Shown: positions 26,833-36,731, numbered from the stretch's first letter. The stretch is DNA of 64,000 nt from Shewanella sp. 10N.286.48.A6 (GCF_002873135.1 NZ_MCVI01000016.1:86657-150656); one strand, 5' to 3'. Notes: generated by a model from the sequence alone, not told the origin. Made by a program: numbers and translations.

Positions 26833-26863
26833 AAAAAAGCCCCTTTCAAGGGGCTTTTTTTTT
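26833..26863 (+). terminator. Rho-independent terminator of the TonB2 operon
   Basis: AAAAGCCCCTT-TC-AAGGGGCTTTT hairpin with a nine-T tail, 13 bases after the TPR gene stop. Confidence 0.93.
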
Positions 26864-26884
26864 GAGTCGCATTTTTAGGTATAA

Positions 26885-26906
26885 TGAGAATAGATTGTTA
26901 TTCTCA
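26885..26906. promoter_or_regulatory. Fur-like inverted repeat upstream of the DUF885 gene
   Basis: TGAGAATA-GATTGT-TATTCTCA is a perfect 8-bp inverted repeat about 115 bases before the peptidase gene. The GAGAAT/ATTCTC arms resemble Fur hexamers, but the 6-base spacer differs from the standard box, so the regulator is uncertain. Confidence 0.4.
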
Positions 26907-27018
26907 GTTACAATTATTTGCTAACTAATAACAACTAATTGCGATACATTGTAAATAATAACTAAAAAGATAAATCATATTTTAAGGCCGCTAAATTTGT
27001 GGCTCTGACAGGGATCTG

Positions 27019-28848
27019 ATGATGAAAAAAATATTACTGACCGTTGCTATTGCTTCTTTATTATCGCTTCAAGCATGCAGCGAGCAAACAAGTCCAAACA
27101 ACTCAAGCACCGCAAGTCTACAAAGCGCGCAACAAAGTAGCCAGACAGCAGCACAAGCATATAATGCTTTAGCGGATGATTACTTTAAAGCACTGTTAGC
27201 ATTAGAACCTATCTATGCAACCTATGTAGGGGTTAATGATTACAACGCTGAGTTTGGTGGTTCATTAACTGTGGCTTACCTAAAACAACGACATGAACTA
27301 AATAGTCAGTTTCTAAAACGAGCAAAATCAATTAATGCAAATGAACTTCCTGCAGATTTACAATTAAGCTTTGATATGTTCATGTATGACCGTCATATGG
27401 ATCTTGTTGCCGAGTCGTATCCTGAGCATTTTATGCCAATGAATCAGTTTTACAGTACGGTTATCAGCATGATCCAATTGGGCAGTGGTGAAAGTGCCCA
27501 GCCTTTTAACACCGTTGAAGATTATAACAACTGGTTAGGTCGTCTTGCAGGTTTTATCAATTGGATAGGCCTGGCTCAAGCAAGAATGGATGAGGGGATC
27601 GCCAGTAAAGTTGTGTTACCTAAAGTCTTGGTTGAACGTATTATCCCGCAGTTAGATGCTCAATTGGTTAAAGAGGCTAAGCAAAGCTTATTTTATGCAC
27701 CAATTAATATCATGCCTGAAGACTTTAGTGAGCAAGATAAGACTCAATTAACAGCAGAGTACAGTAAGCTTATTCAATCTCAGTTAATTCCAGCTTTAAC
27801 AGATTTAAGAAATTATTTTAAAGATAGTTATCTTTCCCACGCAAGAGCTTCTGATGGTTGGTGGGGATTACCTAATGGTAAAGAGTGGTATCAAACGCTA
27901 GCAAATAGTCATACCACCACTAAAATGCCGGTTGATGAAATTCATCAAATTGGTCTTTCAGAAGTAAAACGCATTTTAACTGAAATGGATACAGTACGTG
28001 AACAAGTTGGCTTTGAAGGTGATTTAAGCGCTTTCTTCGCATCACTTTCAAGTGATCCAGAATATTTCTTTAGTGAGCGCCAAGGCTTAATTGATGGCTA
28101 TATGGCACTAAAAGATGACATCAATAAAGAGTTACCTAAATACTTTAACGTGATGCCAAAAGCTGATTATGTTGTTAAACCTGTTGAAAGCTTCAGAGAA
28201 AAATCAGCAGCAGGGGCTTCTTATCAATCTCCTGCGGTAGATGGCTCACGTCCTGGTGTGTTTTATATTAATACCTTTAATTTAAAAGCACAGCCTAAGT
28301 GGGGCATGACAACGCTTTCTTTACATGAAGCCGCGCCTGGGCATCACTTTCAAATTGCCATTAAACAAGAGTTAACCGGTATTCCTGAGTTCCAACGTTT
28401 CCAAGGTTATACTGCATTTGAAGAAGGCTGGGCATTATATGCTGAGTACTTAGGCATCGAAATGGGCTTATTCAGCGATCCTTATCAGTACTTTGGTAAG
28501 CTATCTGATGAAATGCTCCGTGCAATGCGGTTGGTGGTTGATACTGGCTTACATGCTAAAGGCTGGAGCCGTGAGCAAGCTATTCAGTATATGAAGGACA
28601 ACTCGCCAATGGCAGAGTCTGACATTATTGCGGAAGTAGAACGTTATATGGCTATCCCTGGTCAGGCGTTATCTTACAAAATTGGTCAGCTGACTATTTT
28701 AAGATTACGTGCTGATGCTGAAGCCCAGCTTAGTGATAAATTTGATCTTAAGGGCTTTCATGATCAAATTTTAACAACCGGTTCGTTACCTATGGCAGTC
28801 ATGGAGAAAAAAATTGCCCGCTGGATTGAATCCGAATTGGCAAAATAA
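27019..28848 (+). CDS. DUF885 family lipoprotein metallopeptidase
   Basis: Predicted cell-envelope zinc peptidase of 609 aa. The lipoprotein signal ends SLLSLQAC (Cys about 20). The DUF885 signature SLHEAAPGHHFQIA supplies an HE...HH metal site, with a further Glu in FEEGWALYAEYLG downstream. Length is normal for the family. A second ATG at 27022 is an equally possible start. It is transcribed alone, between the TonB2 operon terminator and its own terminator. The natural substrate is unknown. Confidence 0.88.
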   Translation: MMKKILLTVAIASLLSLQACSEQTSPNNSSTASLQSAQQSSQTAAQAYNALADDYFKALLALEPIYATYVGVNDYNAEFGGSLTVAYLKQRHELNSQFLKRAKSINANELPADLQLSFDMFMYDRHMDLVAESYPEHFMPMNQFYSTVISMIQLGSGESAQPFNTVEDYNNWLGRLAGFINWIGLAQARMDEGIASKVVLPKVLVERIIPQLDAQLVKEAKQSLFYAPINIMPEDFSEQDKTQLTAEYSKLIQSQLIPALTDLRNYFKDSYLSHARASDGWWGLPNGKEWYQTLANSHTTTKMPVDEIHQIGLSEVKRILTEMDTVREQVGFEGDLSAFFASLSSDPEYFFSERQGLIDGYMALKDDINKELPKYFNVMPKADYVVKPVESFREKSAAGASYQSPAVDGSRPGVFYINTFNLKAQPKWGMTTLSLHEAAPGHHFQIAIKQELTGIPEFQRFQGYTAFEEGWALYAEYLGIEMGLFSDPYQYFGKLSDEMLRAMRLVVDTGLHAKGWSREQAIQYMKDNSPMAESDIIAEVERYMAIPGQALSYKIGQLTILRLRADAEAQLSDKFDLKGFHDQILTTGSLPMAVMEKKIARWIESELAK

Positions 28849-28886
28849 CCAATAACTGATAGTTTAGTAAATGTAATCTGAGTAAC

Positions 28887-28917
28887 AAGGGAGCAATTTA
28901 TGCTCCCTTTTATTTTT
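28887..28917 (+). terminator. Rho-independent terminator after the DUF885 gene
   Basis: AAGGGAGCA-ATTTA-TGCTCCCTT hairpin followed by a T-rich tail, 38 bases after the stop. Confidence 0.88.
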
Positions 28918-28965
28918 TATAAAAAAATGACTAATTAATGGCATCAATTGCCAAAGGAGCTATAA

Positions 28966-29244
28966 ATGGTACAGGCAACAGCTAGGCATCTTCTTGTGAG
29001 TTCTGAAGAACAATGTGAAACGCTTAAGCAGCAAATCATAGCAGGTGCAGACTTCGCTGAAATTGCTAAAGCCCATTCATCATGTCCATCAGGTGCACAA
29101 GGTGGAGAACTTGGCTCTTTCGGTCCAGGTATGATGGTTCGTGAGTTTGATGAAGTCGTATTTAGCGCGCCTTTAAATGAAGTACAAGGCCCAGTTAAAA
29201 CTCAATTTGGTTACCATTTATTAGAAGTAACCAGCAGAGGCTAA
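28966..29244 (+). CDS. ppiC: Parvulin-type peptidyl-prolyl isomerase PpiC
   Basis: Stand-alone cytoplasmic parvulin domain of 92 aa, the same size as E. coli PpiC. Motifs align along its length: ARHLLVSSEEQCETLKQQI, ADFAEIAKAHSSCPSGAQGG, LGSFGPGMMVREFDEVVFSAP and TQFGYHLLEV. It has no signal peptide. AGGAG lies 9 bases upstream of the start and a terminator follows, so it is a single-gene unit. Confidence 0.93.
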   Translation: MVQATARHLLVSSEEQCETLKQQIIAGADFAEIAKAHSSCPSGAQGGELGSFGPGMMVREFDEVVFSAPLNEVQGPVKTQFGYHLLEVTSRG

Positions 29245-29260
29245 ACGCCTTATGTTGATT

Positions 29261-29286
29261 AAGGCAGCTTAGGCTGCCTTTTTTAT
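29261..29286 (+). terminator. Rho-independent terminator of ppiC
   Basis: AAGGCAGC-TTAG-GCTGCCTT hairpin with a T6 tail, 16 bases after ppiC. Confidence 0.92.
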
Positions 29287-29302
29287 TGGAGGTCACCACT
29301 TA

Positions 29303-29836
29303 ATGATTGCGTTATATACTGACAGATTAAAAATTAGAACCTTAATCAAGGAGGATTGGGACAGTTTTAACCGCCTGCATCAAAATCCTGATGTCATCCA
29401 ATATATCTGTGAGCCAATGACTGAGTTAGCCATTAAACAGAAATTTAATTCAAGACTTGCACCGTGGGAGTTTGATTTAGGAGAGTGGTTAACGTTAGTG
29501 ATTGAAGATATTCACACCGGTGCTTTTATTGGTTTTACAGGTTTTTATTGTGATGATGCCTTGCTAAGGCGCGCTGAGGTAGGTTATATCATAGCACCTG
29601 AGATGTCCGGTCAAGGTTACGCTACTGAAAGCTTAAACGCAGTTATTGATTGGGGGATCCATCAATTTGGGGTCCACAAGTATATTGGTATCTGTTCAAC
29701 TAACAATCTCGCTTCAGCCAAGGTAATGACGGCTTGTGGTTTTATTAATGAAGGCTGCTTAAGACAAAATTATAAAATAGGCCCCGATTGGCATGATGAA
29801 TTTACTTTTGGCCTACTTACTCAAGACACTCGTTAA
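29303..29836 (+). CDS. GNAT N-acetyltransferase (RimJ/RimL-like)
   Basis: Acetyl-CoA-dependent acetyltransferase of 177 aa. It begins TDRLKIRTLIKEDWDSF, the usual RimJ/RimL start. It carries the motif A region RRAEVGYIIAPEMSGQGYATESL with the acetyl-CoA pyrophosphate loop (Q/G-x-G-x-A), followed by NLASAKVMTACGFINEG. The GGAGG ribosome binding site lies just before the start. The substrate may be a ribosomal protein N-terminus, an antibiotic or a small amine, and cannot be told from sequence. Confidence 0.88.
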   Translation: MIALYTDRLKIRTLIKEDWDSFNRLHQNPDVIQYICEPMTELAIKQKFNSRLAPWEFDLGEWLTLVIEDIHTGAFIGFTGFYCDDALLRRAEVGYIIAPEMSGQGYATESLNAVIDWGIHQFGVHKYIGICSTNNLASAKVMTACGFINEGCLRQNYKIGPDWHDEFTFGLLTQDTR

Positions 29837-29944
29837 CATTTAAGTAAACAAACACCTCATATAAGCAGCCAATTTAGCCGTTATCAAAATATAATACTCA
29901 AAGCACTATTTTCTTTTGGGCTTTTATCACATAATTGACAATAC

Positions 29945-29966
29945 AATTGAAAACCATTCTCGTTTG
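29945..29966. promoter_or_regulatory. Fur-like box upstream of feoA
   Basis: AATTGAAAACCATTCTCGTTTG resembles Fur boxes of the GATAAT...ATTCTCATTT type and lies about 95 bases before feoA. A TTGACA hexamer lies 4 bases to the left (29935-29940). Iron repression of feoAB through Fur is well established in related bacteria; binding here is inferred. Confidence 0.5.
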
Positions 29967-30059
29967 CACTCGTAAAACATGATCTAGGTAAAGGTTTTGC
30001 TTAGTTAGCTCATATAAAATTAGTGTAATTCATATTTATAATCCCAAGGTAACTGCTTT

Positions 30060-30299
30060 ATGAAGCTTAGTGAACTCAATCCCGGCGATAGCGCTAAGAT
30101 TGCAGAGGTTGGCCAACTCTCTTTACCTCAAACAGTAAAGCGTAAATTACTCTCTATGGGCATCACTCCTCATACGTCATTTAAAATGTTACGCAGAGCG
30201 CCGATGGGTTCAGGAGTTGAATTAGATTTACGTGGTAGCCGTTTATGTATGCGCCGTGATTTAGCGGATGTTATTGAGGTAGTAAAAACAAATGACTAA
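30060..30299 (+). CDS. feoA: FeoA, ferrous iron transport accessory protein
   Basis: Small SH3-like cytoplasmic protein of 79 aa required for full FeoB activity. The family pattern is visible: KLSELNPGDSAKIAEVG, then KRKLLSMGITPHTSFKMLRRAPMG and the closing RGSRLCMRRDLADVIEV. It overlaps feoB by 8 bases, so translation is coupled. No feoC follows feoB. Confidence 0.95.
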   Translation: MKLSELNPGDSAKIAEVGQLSLPQTVKRKLLSMGITPHTSFKMLRRAPMGSGVELDLRGSRLCMRRDLADVIEVVKTND

Positions 30300-32586
30300 A
30301 GAATTTCATTGCGTCACCGTAGGTAATCCTAATGCAGGCAAGTCAACGCTGTTTAATGCATTAACGGGCTCTAATCAGCAGGTGGGTAATTGGTCTGGCG
30401 TAACGGTAGAAAAGAAAACCGGTTATTTCACTCTTGATAACACCAATATCCATTTGACGGATTTACCAGGTATTTATGATTTATTACCGGCAGGAAATAG
30501 CTGTGACTGTTCTTTAGATGAACAAATCGCCCAGCAATATCTCGCCGAACAAAGAATTGATGGCATCATCAATCTTGTGGACGCAACCAATATCGAGCGA
30601 CATCTTTACCTCACAGTTCAATTAAGAGAGCTGGGTATTCCAATGGTTGTGGTGTTGAATAAAATCGATGCGGCTAAAAAATTAGGTATCGAAGTCAACC
30701 TTAAGAAAATGTCTGCAGAGCTTGGTTGCCCTGTTATTGCCGTTTGTTCACGAGAACTAAACGATGTTAAACAGGTTCAAGATCAAGTCTTAAAGTTACT
30801 CAAAGGCGAAATCTCAGAGTCTGCTTTAATGCTTAATTATGATGAGCGTATTGAAGCGGGCGTGCAAACTCTGCAACAACATGCTAGCGATCTAAGTCGC
30901 GGCCGAGCACTTGCTATGCTTGGTAACGGTAATGGCTGTGGAAAATGTAATAATACTAGCTTAAAAGATGTTGTTAATGATTGTACTAAAATTGCGGAAC
31001 AATCAGGAACAGACGTTGAAGTGTTAGTGGCAACCACCCGTTTTGATTTTGTTGAGACGGTATTTAGCCATTCTGTCGAAGTGGGTGAGTTTGAAAGCAC
31101 CAGTGACAAGCTCGATAAATTGATTTTACATCCAGCACTCGGTGTTCCGGTGTTTTTGTTAGTGATGTATTTAATGTTCATGTTCAGTATCAATGTTGGT
31201 AGCTCGTTTATTGACTTTTTTGATATTACAGCTGGGGCTATTTTTGTCGACCATTTAGGTGCATTGTTAACCACAATTGGTGCTCCAGTATGGTTAGTGA
31301 CAATTATTGCTGGCGGTATAGGTCAGGGCATTCAAACCGTGGCCACCTTTATACCGGTTATTGCAGCACTATTTCTTGCTTTATCAGTACTTGAAGCATC
31401 GGGTTACATGTCTCGTGCTGCATTTGTCGTTGATGGATTAATGAGACGCATTGGTTTACCCGGCAAAGCGTTTGTACCAATGATTGTCGGTTTTGGTTGT
31501 TCTGTACCTGCCATTATGGCAACACGCACTTTAGGTAGTGAGCGCGAAAGAATCGTTACCGGCATGATGGCACCCTTTATGTCATGTGGTGCTCGTCTTC
31601 CTGTTTATGCTCTATTTGCTGCGGCGTTCTTTCCTGATTCAGGTCAAAACTTAGTATTTTTACTGTATATCATTGGTATTTTTGCTGCTATTGGTACCGG
31701 TTTATTACTTCGCAGCACAGTATTGCCAGGTTCAAGCAGCGCGGTAGTGATGGAACTGCCAAGCTATGAAATGCCAAAAGCGAAGGCGGTTTTTTCTCGT
31801 ACTGTCAAGCGTACTAAAAGCTTTATTTTAGGTGCCGGTAAAACCATTGTTATCGTGGTGACGCTGCTGAATTTTGTCAATGCAATTGGTACCGATGGTA
31901 GTTTCGGCCATGAAGACAGTAACGAGTCAGTACTAAGTGTATTAAGCCAAAAAGTAACACCATTTTTCTCACCAATGGGTGTAGAGCAAGATAACTGGCC
32001 TGCAACAGTAGGTATTATCACGGGTATATTTGCTAAAGAGGCTGTTGTAGGGACATTAAACAGCTTATATGCCACGCCAGCAGGCGAAGATGAAGAGTTA
32101 GCGAGTCTGTCTGAAAGCTTTTCAGAGGCATTAAGCACTATCCCTGAAAACTTATTGGGAATTGCACCTGAAGATCCTTTATCAATCGATGTTGGTAATG
32201 TTGAAAATTTAGAAGAAGCCGCTGCAGAGCTTGATGTTGACCGCTCAACATTCAGTGCTCTTCAAGCTGGTTTCACAACCAAAATTGCTGCATTTTCTTA
32301 CTTACTCTTCATCTTGCTATACACGCCTTGTGTTGCGGCAATGGGCGCATTAGTGAATGAGTTCGGTGCTAAGTGGGCTCGATTTGCTGCGCTATGGACC
32401 TTTGCATTAGCTTACGGTAGTGCAACGGTAGTATATCAAGGTGCCAACATTGCTAAGCATCCAGTGCAATCTATCGGTTGGATTTCATTCTTTTCTATTG
32501 CGCTAGTGGGCTTTTATTTCTGGATTAAAAAGCAAGGTAAAAAGAGTCAGCAGATTATTCCAGGGATTAAAATTATCACTGAATAA
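30292..32586 (+). CDS. feoB: FeoB, ferrous iron transporter with G-protein domain
   Basis: Inner-membrane Fe(II) permease of 764 aa. The N-terminal G domain has G1 GNPNAGKSTLFNAL, G3 DLPGIYDL and G4 LNKIDAAK. About residues 280-750 form the polytopic core, with the gate motifs including GFGCSVPAIMATRT and APFMSCGARLPVYALFAAAFF. It takes up the ferrous iron that anaerobic Fe(III) reduction by the mtr system would release (inference). Followed by a strong terminator, so feoAB is a two-gene operon. Confidence 0.97.
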   Translation: MTKEFHCVTVGNPNAGKSTLFNALTGSNQQVGNWSGVTVEKKTGYFTLDNTNIHLTDLPGIYDLLPAGNSCDCSLDEQIAQQYLAEQRIDGIINLVDATNIERHLYLTVQLRELGIPMVVVLNKIDAAKKLGIEVNLKKMSAELGCPVIAVCSRELNDVKQVQDQVLKLLKGEISESALMLNYDERIEAGVQTLQQHASDLSRGRALAMLGNGNGCGKCNNTSLKDVVNDCTKIAEQSGTDVEVLVATTRFDFVETVFSHSVEVGEFESTSDKLDKLILHPALGVPVFLLVMYLMFMFSINVGSSFIDFFDITAGAIFVDHLGALLTTIGAPVWLVTIIAGGIGQGIQTVATFIPVIAALFLALSVLEASGYMSRAAFVVDGLMRRIGLPGKAFVPMIVGFGCSVPAIMATRTLGSERERIVTGMMAPFMSCGARLPVYALFAAAFFPDSGQNLVFLLYIIGIFAAIGTGLLLRSTVLPGSSSAVVMELPSYEMPKAKAVFSRTVKRTKSFILGAGKTIVIVVTLLNFVNAIGTDGSFGHEDSNESVLSVLSQKVTPFFSPMGVEQDNWPATVGIITGIFAKEAVVGTLNSLYATPAGEDEELASLSESFSEALSTIPENLLGIAPEDPLSIDVGNVENLEEAAAELDVDRSTFSALQAGFTTKIAAFSYLLFILLYTPCVAAMGALVNEFGAKWARFAALWTFALAYGSATVVYQGANIAKHPVQSIGWISFFSIALVGFYFWIKKQGKKSQQIIPGIKIITE

Positions 32587-32605
32587 GAGATTTTGTGTTC
32601 AAATT

Positions 32606-32637
32606 AAAACCAGCATTTTACGAAATGCTGGTTTTTT
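32606..32637 (+). terminator. Rho-independent terminator of feoAB
   Basis: Perfect 13-bp stem AAAACCAGCATTT / AAATGCTGGTTTT with a TACG loop and T6 tail, 20 bases after feoB. Confidence 0.93.
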
Positions 32638-32740
32638 GTTTTTTGAGGGTTATTTTTAGCAAACAGGCATTGTAACTCGCGTAAATCTGTAGGATCATCA
32701 AAGGTCATAAATTTCACCATCGTGCACCAAGAGGAACTCC

Positions 32741-34411
32741 ATGAGCCAAGTGGACAACGAAGTACGTCCAAGTAACTTCATTCGTAATATTATTGATGAA
32801 GACTTAAAAAGTGGTAAACACACCAGTGTGCAAACCCGTTTTCCGCCAGAGCCAAATGGTTTTTTACACATTGGCCATGCAAAGTCTATTTGTTTAAATT
32901 TTGGCATAGCACAAGATTATCAAGGTCAATGTAACTTACGTTTTGATGATACTAACCCTGAAAAGGAAGACATCGATTATGTTCATTCTATTCAGGATGA
33001 TGTACGTTGGTTAGGCTTTAAATGGTCAGGTGAAGTTCGTTATTCTTCGAATTACTTCGATCAATTACATCAATATGCGGTTGAGCTAATCTCAAAAGGT
33101 TTAGCTTATGTGTGCTTCTTAAATGCTGAAGAAACACGCGAGTACCGTGGCACATTAAAAGCACCTGGTAAAAATAGCCCTTACCGTGATACCTCAGTTG
33201 AAGAAAACTTGAACCTATTTGAAAAAATGCGTGCAGGTGAATTCAAAGAGGGTGAGTGTGCACTGCGGGCTAAAATCGATATGGCTTCACCATTCATGTG
33301 TATGCGTGATCCGGTTATTTACCGTATTCGTTTTGCTCACCATCATCAAACAGGCGATAAGTGGTGCATTTACCCAATGTACGACTTTACTCACTGTATT
33401 TCAGATGCGATTGAAAACATCACTCATTCGTTATGTACTTTAGAGTTCCAAGACAACCGTCGTTTGTATGATTGGGTGTTAGATCATTTAGATGATTTTA
33501 ATCAACCAAACCGTACACGTCAGTATGAATTTTCAAGACTTAACCTTGAATACACCATGATGTCGAAACGTAAATTGAACGATTTAGTAACGCGTGAAAT
33601 CGTGTCTGGTTGGGATGATCCTCGTATGCCAACTATCGCAGGTTTACGCCGTCGCGGTTATACTCCGGCGTCTATTCGTGAATTCTGCCAACGTATCGGT
33701 GTTACAAAGCAAGAAAACCTTATTGAAGGTGGCGTGCTTGATGCGTGTATTCGTGAAGAGCTCAACGAAAATGCACCTCGTGCCATGGCTGTGTTAAGAC
33801 CGATTAAAGTGGTAATTGAAAACTACCCGTCGGATACACCTGAAATAATTAATGCCCCAATGCATCCGAATAAACCTGAAATGGGTACCCGCGAAATTGC
33901 ATTTGGTAAAGAGTTATTCATCGATGCCGAAGACTTTAAAGAGTCTGCTAATAAGCATTTTAAGCGTTTAGTACTTGGTAAAGAAGTTCGTTTACGTAAT
34001 GCTTATGTGATTAAAGCTGAACGTTTTGATCAAGATGAAGACGGTAATGTCACCACGGTTTATTGTACTTACGACAATGAAACATTGGGTAAGAACCCAA
34101 GTGATGGCCGCAAAGTTAAAGGTGTTATTCATTGGGTTGAAGCGACAACGGCCAAACCAGCTGAATTTCGTTTATACCACCGTTTATTTACTGAAGCGTC
34201 TCCAGCAGCTTTTGAAACCTTAGACGAAGTGTTAAGCGATGACTCTTTAACTGTGCTTAAGGGTGTCGCTGAAGCAAGCTTAGCCAATGCAGTGGCAGAA
34301 AAAGCGTACCAGTTTGAACGTGAAGGTTACTTCTGCGCTGATAACAAGGATTCATCAAAAGAGGCTTTAGTGTTTAACTTAACTGTGGCACTACGTGATT
34401 CTTTTGCCTAA
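32741..34411 (+). CDS. glnS: Glutaminyl-tRNA synthetase
   Basis: Class I aminoacyl-tRNA synthetase of 556 aa that charges tRNA-Gln. The HIGH motif is in [15 protein letters not shown], the KMSKS counterpart in [11 protein letters not shown], and family landmarks are [11 protein letters not shown] and [21 protein letters not shown]. The C-terminal beta-barrel anticodon-binding domain is complete. The start has GAGGAA upstream. The downstream terminator is shared with convergent bax. Confidence 0.97.
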   Translation: MSQVDNEVRPSNFIRNIIDEDLKSGKHTSVQTRFPPEPNGFLHIGHAKSICLNFGIAQDYQGQCNLRFDDTNPEKEDIDYVHSIQDDVRWLGFKWSGEVRYSSNYFDQLHQYAVELISKGLAYVCFLNAEETREYRGTLKAPGKNSPYRDTSVEENLNLFEKMRAGEFKEGECALRAKIDMASPFMCMRDPVIYRIRFAHHHQTGDKWCIYPMYDFTHCISDAIENITHSLCTLEFQDNRRLYDWVLDHLDDFNQPNRTRQYEFSRLNLEYTMMSKRKLNDLVTREIVSGWDDPRMPTIAGLRRRGYTPASIREFCQRIGVTKQENLIEGGVLDACIREELNENAPRAMAVLRPIKVVIENYPSDTPEIINAPMHPNKPEMGTREIAFGKELFIDAEDFKESANKHFKRLVLGKEVRLRNAYVIKAERFDQDEDGNVTTVYCTYDNETLGKNPSDGRKVKGVIHWVEATTAKPAEFRLYHRLFTEASPAAFETLDEVLSDDSLTVLKGVAEASLANAVAEKAYQFEREGYFCADNKDSSKEALVFNLTVALRDSFA

Positions 34412-34462
34412 AGTTTACCTGTAGCTTTTACTGGGGGTAGTTTATCCCTAAGTCAGTTAATA

Positions 34463-34497
34463 AAAATGCCAGAACAATATTGTTCTGGCATTTTTTT
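34463..34497. terminator. Bidirectional terminator between glnS and bax
   Basis: Perfect palindrome AATGCCAGAACAATA / TTGTTCTGGCATT flanked by A-runs on the left and T-runs on the right, so it can stop transcripts from both convergent genes. Confidence 0.92.
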
Positions 34498-34499
34498 GG

Positions 34500-35558
34500 T
34501 TAATCATCAGTAGAACTTGCTTGGTTATTTGCGGAAATTAAGTGTATTGGCGCACCATCACTTAAATAGGCGGCGTCCACTTGATCAAGTTTGTTGTAAC
34601 GGATCATCTGCTGGATACTATCAATATAGGCTTGGCCACGTTCGGAATATTTATCTAATGTGGTGACTAATTTAAGGCCTGTAATCGGTTTTTTCTCATA
34701 ACGTAATTGCTGTCTCATTTGTCTCAGTTTAAGGTAGGCTGCATGGGTATTGATATTTAGCATATAGCCCTCAACGGATGCTTGCGGAGTATTAAATCGT
34801 GCTAAACCGTAATTGCCTAACTCTGTTCTTTGCTTTTTAGGAGCCATGCCGTTGCCACTGAAATCCCACTGGCCAAAAAAGGCGTTACCTTCAACGGTAA
34901 ATCGCGATGTCGCCCAGCCGCTTTCTTCAGCCGCTTGGGCTAGCACTAATGACGGCGGCATGATGTCTACGCGCTTAAGCAGTTGTTTTCGCAAATCTTG
35001 AGTTAATGGTGTTTGCTTATCGGGGATGACCTTGTATTTTGTTGCGATATCAATAAGCTTGTTATCGGTTAGCTCAGCCTGTTTCACCCATTTTCGCTCT
35101 AAAATAATATTTTCATTACTGAGTAATATTAATGGCGCCATTAATCTGAAAAAAACCATTTTCTTAACCTGTACAGGGATCTCATTTGAGGTTTTTTGCC
35201 AATTCTCACTCACGCTATCAAAGGTTAATCGAGGTACTTCCCTTACACCGGCATCCCAGCTTTGTTTGTTGTAATTTAACGAGTCGAATAATTCAATTAA
35301 TTGATCGAGCGAGTTTAAAATAATCTCTGTTGAGGCCTTGGTTTGCGGTTTTTTAGTTGTGAGTTTGTTGTTTGCGGCATCTATATATTGATGATTAACA
35401 TCTGGCTCAATTGTTGCTGTTGGAGATTTAGTCGCGTTTGTACCAGTAGTATCAGTCTCATTTTCTGTAGTGGATGACTTAACCCAGTAGTTGATGGCAA
35501 ATAAACCCGCTAGAAGCAGCAATACAAAAAGGATTTTTTGATAGGTATTTTGGGTCAT
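34500..35558 (-). CDS. Bax-like glucosaminidase-domain protein
   Basis: Inner-membrane-anchored or periplasmic protein of 352 aa. An N-terminal TM segment (KILFVLLLLAGLFAINYWV) is followed by a Ser/Thr-rich linker and a C-terminal Bax/FlgJ-type beta-N-acetylglucosaminidase domain: LVLAQAAEESGWATSRF with the putative catalytic Glu, NAFFGQWDFSGNGM and YGLARFNTPQASVEGYMLNINTHAAY. It is likely a peptidoglycan hydrolase related to E. coli Bax. Confidence 0.88.
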   Translation of the reverse strand: MTQNTYQKILFVLLLLAGLFAINYWVKSSTTENETDTTGTNATKSPTATIEPDVNHQYIDAANNKLTTKKPQTKASTEIILNSLDQLIELFDSLNYNKQSWDAGVREVPRLTFDSVSENWQKTSNEIPVQVKKMVFFRLMAPLILLSNENIILERKWVKQAELTDNKLIDIATKYKVIPDKQTPLTQDLRKQLLKRVDIMPPSLVLAQAAEESGWATSRFTVEGNAFFGQWDFSGNGMAPKKQRTELGNYGLARFNTPQASVEGYMLNINTHAAYLKLRQMRQQLRYEKKPITGLKLVTTLDKYSERGQAYIDSIQQMIRYNKLDQVDAAYLSDGAPIHLISANNQASSTDD

Positions 35559-35601
35559 ATATCACCTTAGTTCTAACTCACTTTATGGGCCGAGCCATAA
35601 C

Positions 35602-35625
35602 AAAAAAGGCGCGAAAGCGCCTTTT
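35602..35625 (-). terminator. Rho-independent terminator of the Yip1-family gene
   Basis: AAAAGGCGC-GAAA-GCGCCTTTT hairpin. Read on the minus strand it follows the Yip1-family stop and ends in U6. Confidence 0.85.
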
Positions 35626-35644
35626 AAATATAGTACAAAAACAT

Positions 35645-36241
35645 TTACTGCATCATAGGTCCTAAGCCTAAGCTCCATAATATAACGCTAGTGCCCATTA
35701 ATCCGACCAATAGCACTAAACCTGCAGTAACGACTGAACTTGCGTAAATAAAGCCTTTTTCTTCAGGGATATTCATAATGATGGGGACACCAGCATAAAG
35801 TAGATATACTGAGTAGGCTAAGCCTGCAAGGCCCACTAACATCATAAACCATAACACAGGGTATAGCGCTGATATGCCAACCATAAATAATGGTGTAGCG
35901 GTATAGGCGGCTAACTCAAGTGCTTGAGTGAAGGTTGGTGCGGCATCAAAGGTTTTTGCCATCCAATAAGATAAATATGCCAGTGCAAATACGCCAGCAA
36001 TGAGGCCAAAGTACATACCCACTGACATGAACATGGCGCTTTGTGGAGTGAGAAATAGTAGCTCGCCGTTAGCAGGATGCCAGCCTATATAAGCGGTTGC
36101 TACAAAACTGCACACAGCAGGAATTAAGGCGATAAGTAAGATATGACTAAGGCTGCTTTTAACTGCCTCGTGATTACGTTCAATTGTTTGCCACTCTTGT
36201 TTCGGATGAGTGTATAGCCCCATTAGGTGATTCAATATCAT
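35645..36241 (-). CDS. Yip1-family inner-membrane protein
   Basis: Integral membrane protein of 198 aa with five to six hydrophobic segments. The N-terminus MILNHLMGLYTHPKQEWQTIERN is the conserved entry of bacterial YIP1-domain proteins, followed by a membrane core containing PAVCSFVATAYIGW and a tyrosine- and leucine-rich central hairpin. No enzymatic motifs are seen and the function is unknown. It is a monocistronic unit with its own terminator. Confidence 0.82.
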   Translation of the reverse strand: MILNHLMGLYTHPKQEWQTIERNHEAVKSSLSHILLIALIPAVCSFVATAYIGWHPANGELLFLTPQSAMFMSVGMYFGLIAGVFALAYLSYWMAKTFDAAPTFTQALELAAYTATPLFMVGISALYPVLWFMMLVGLAGLAYSVYLLYAGVPIIMNIPEEKGFIYASSVVTAGLVLLVGLMGTSVILWSLGLGPMMQ

Positions 36242-36731
36242 TGTTATTATCCTTGTTTAGCATTTCATACATAGCTCGCCAAACTTCAGACGAACTGATC
36301 ATAGCCCCATATATCAATCGCCTTAATCAGTCCTACACATACTTAATGCACTCGTTACTAGTGAGCCGTTTAAGTAATAACTTCATCCCTATCGAAGCTT
36401 ATCCATTAAAGGTGATTGAAATACAACTTAAGCAACTATTGTTACGCAGATGTATAGACTATTTATTGAACATTAGCGGCCATTCGTCAAGTGCTATTGT
36501 TGTTTTATCAGTATAAAAAGCTAATAAGCTCATCAGAAGTTAGCTCATGCAGTATTTTTCTCTTTAGATTGTCGATTTATATGTAAATATTCGACGTTAA
36601 TGTAACTTAGTTGATGATTGTTAAATATCTATTTGCTGCTTAATGCAATCTTAGAATATGCAGATGGGTTGTCGTATCTGTTTCATTTTTTTAATACAAT
36701 GGCGCCACATAAAATATTTAGTGGTACTTCA
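36242..36731. other. Intergenic region upstream of miaE
   Basis: About 490 bases between the divergent Yip1-family gene and miaE. It is AT-rich and contains open frames (one of 110 residues on the plus strand at 36184-36516, overlapping the Yip1 gene) without ribosome binding sites, known motifs or membrane/signal logic. It probably holds the two promoters; nothing else was recognised. Confidence 0.5.

Noticed and set aside
36184..36516. A 110-residue plus-strand open frame upstream of miaE
   Set aside because: It overlaps the Yip1-family gene start, lacks a ribosome binding site and has no recognisable features.
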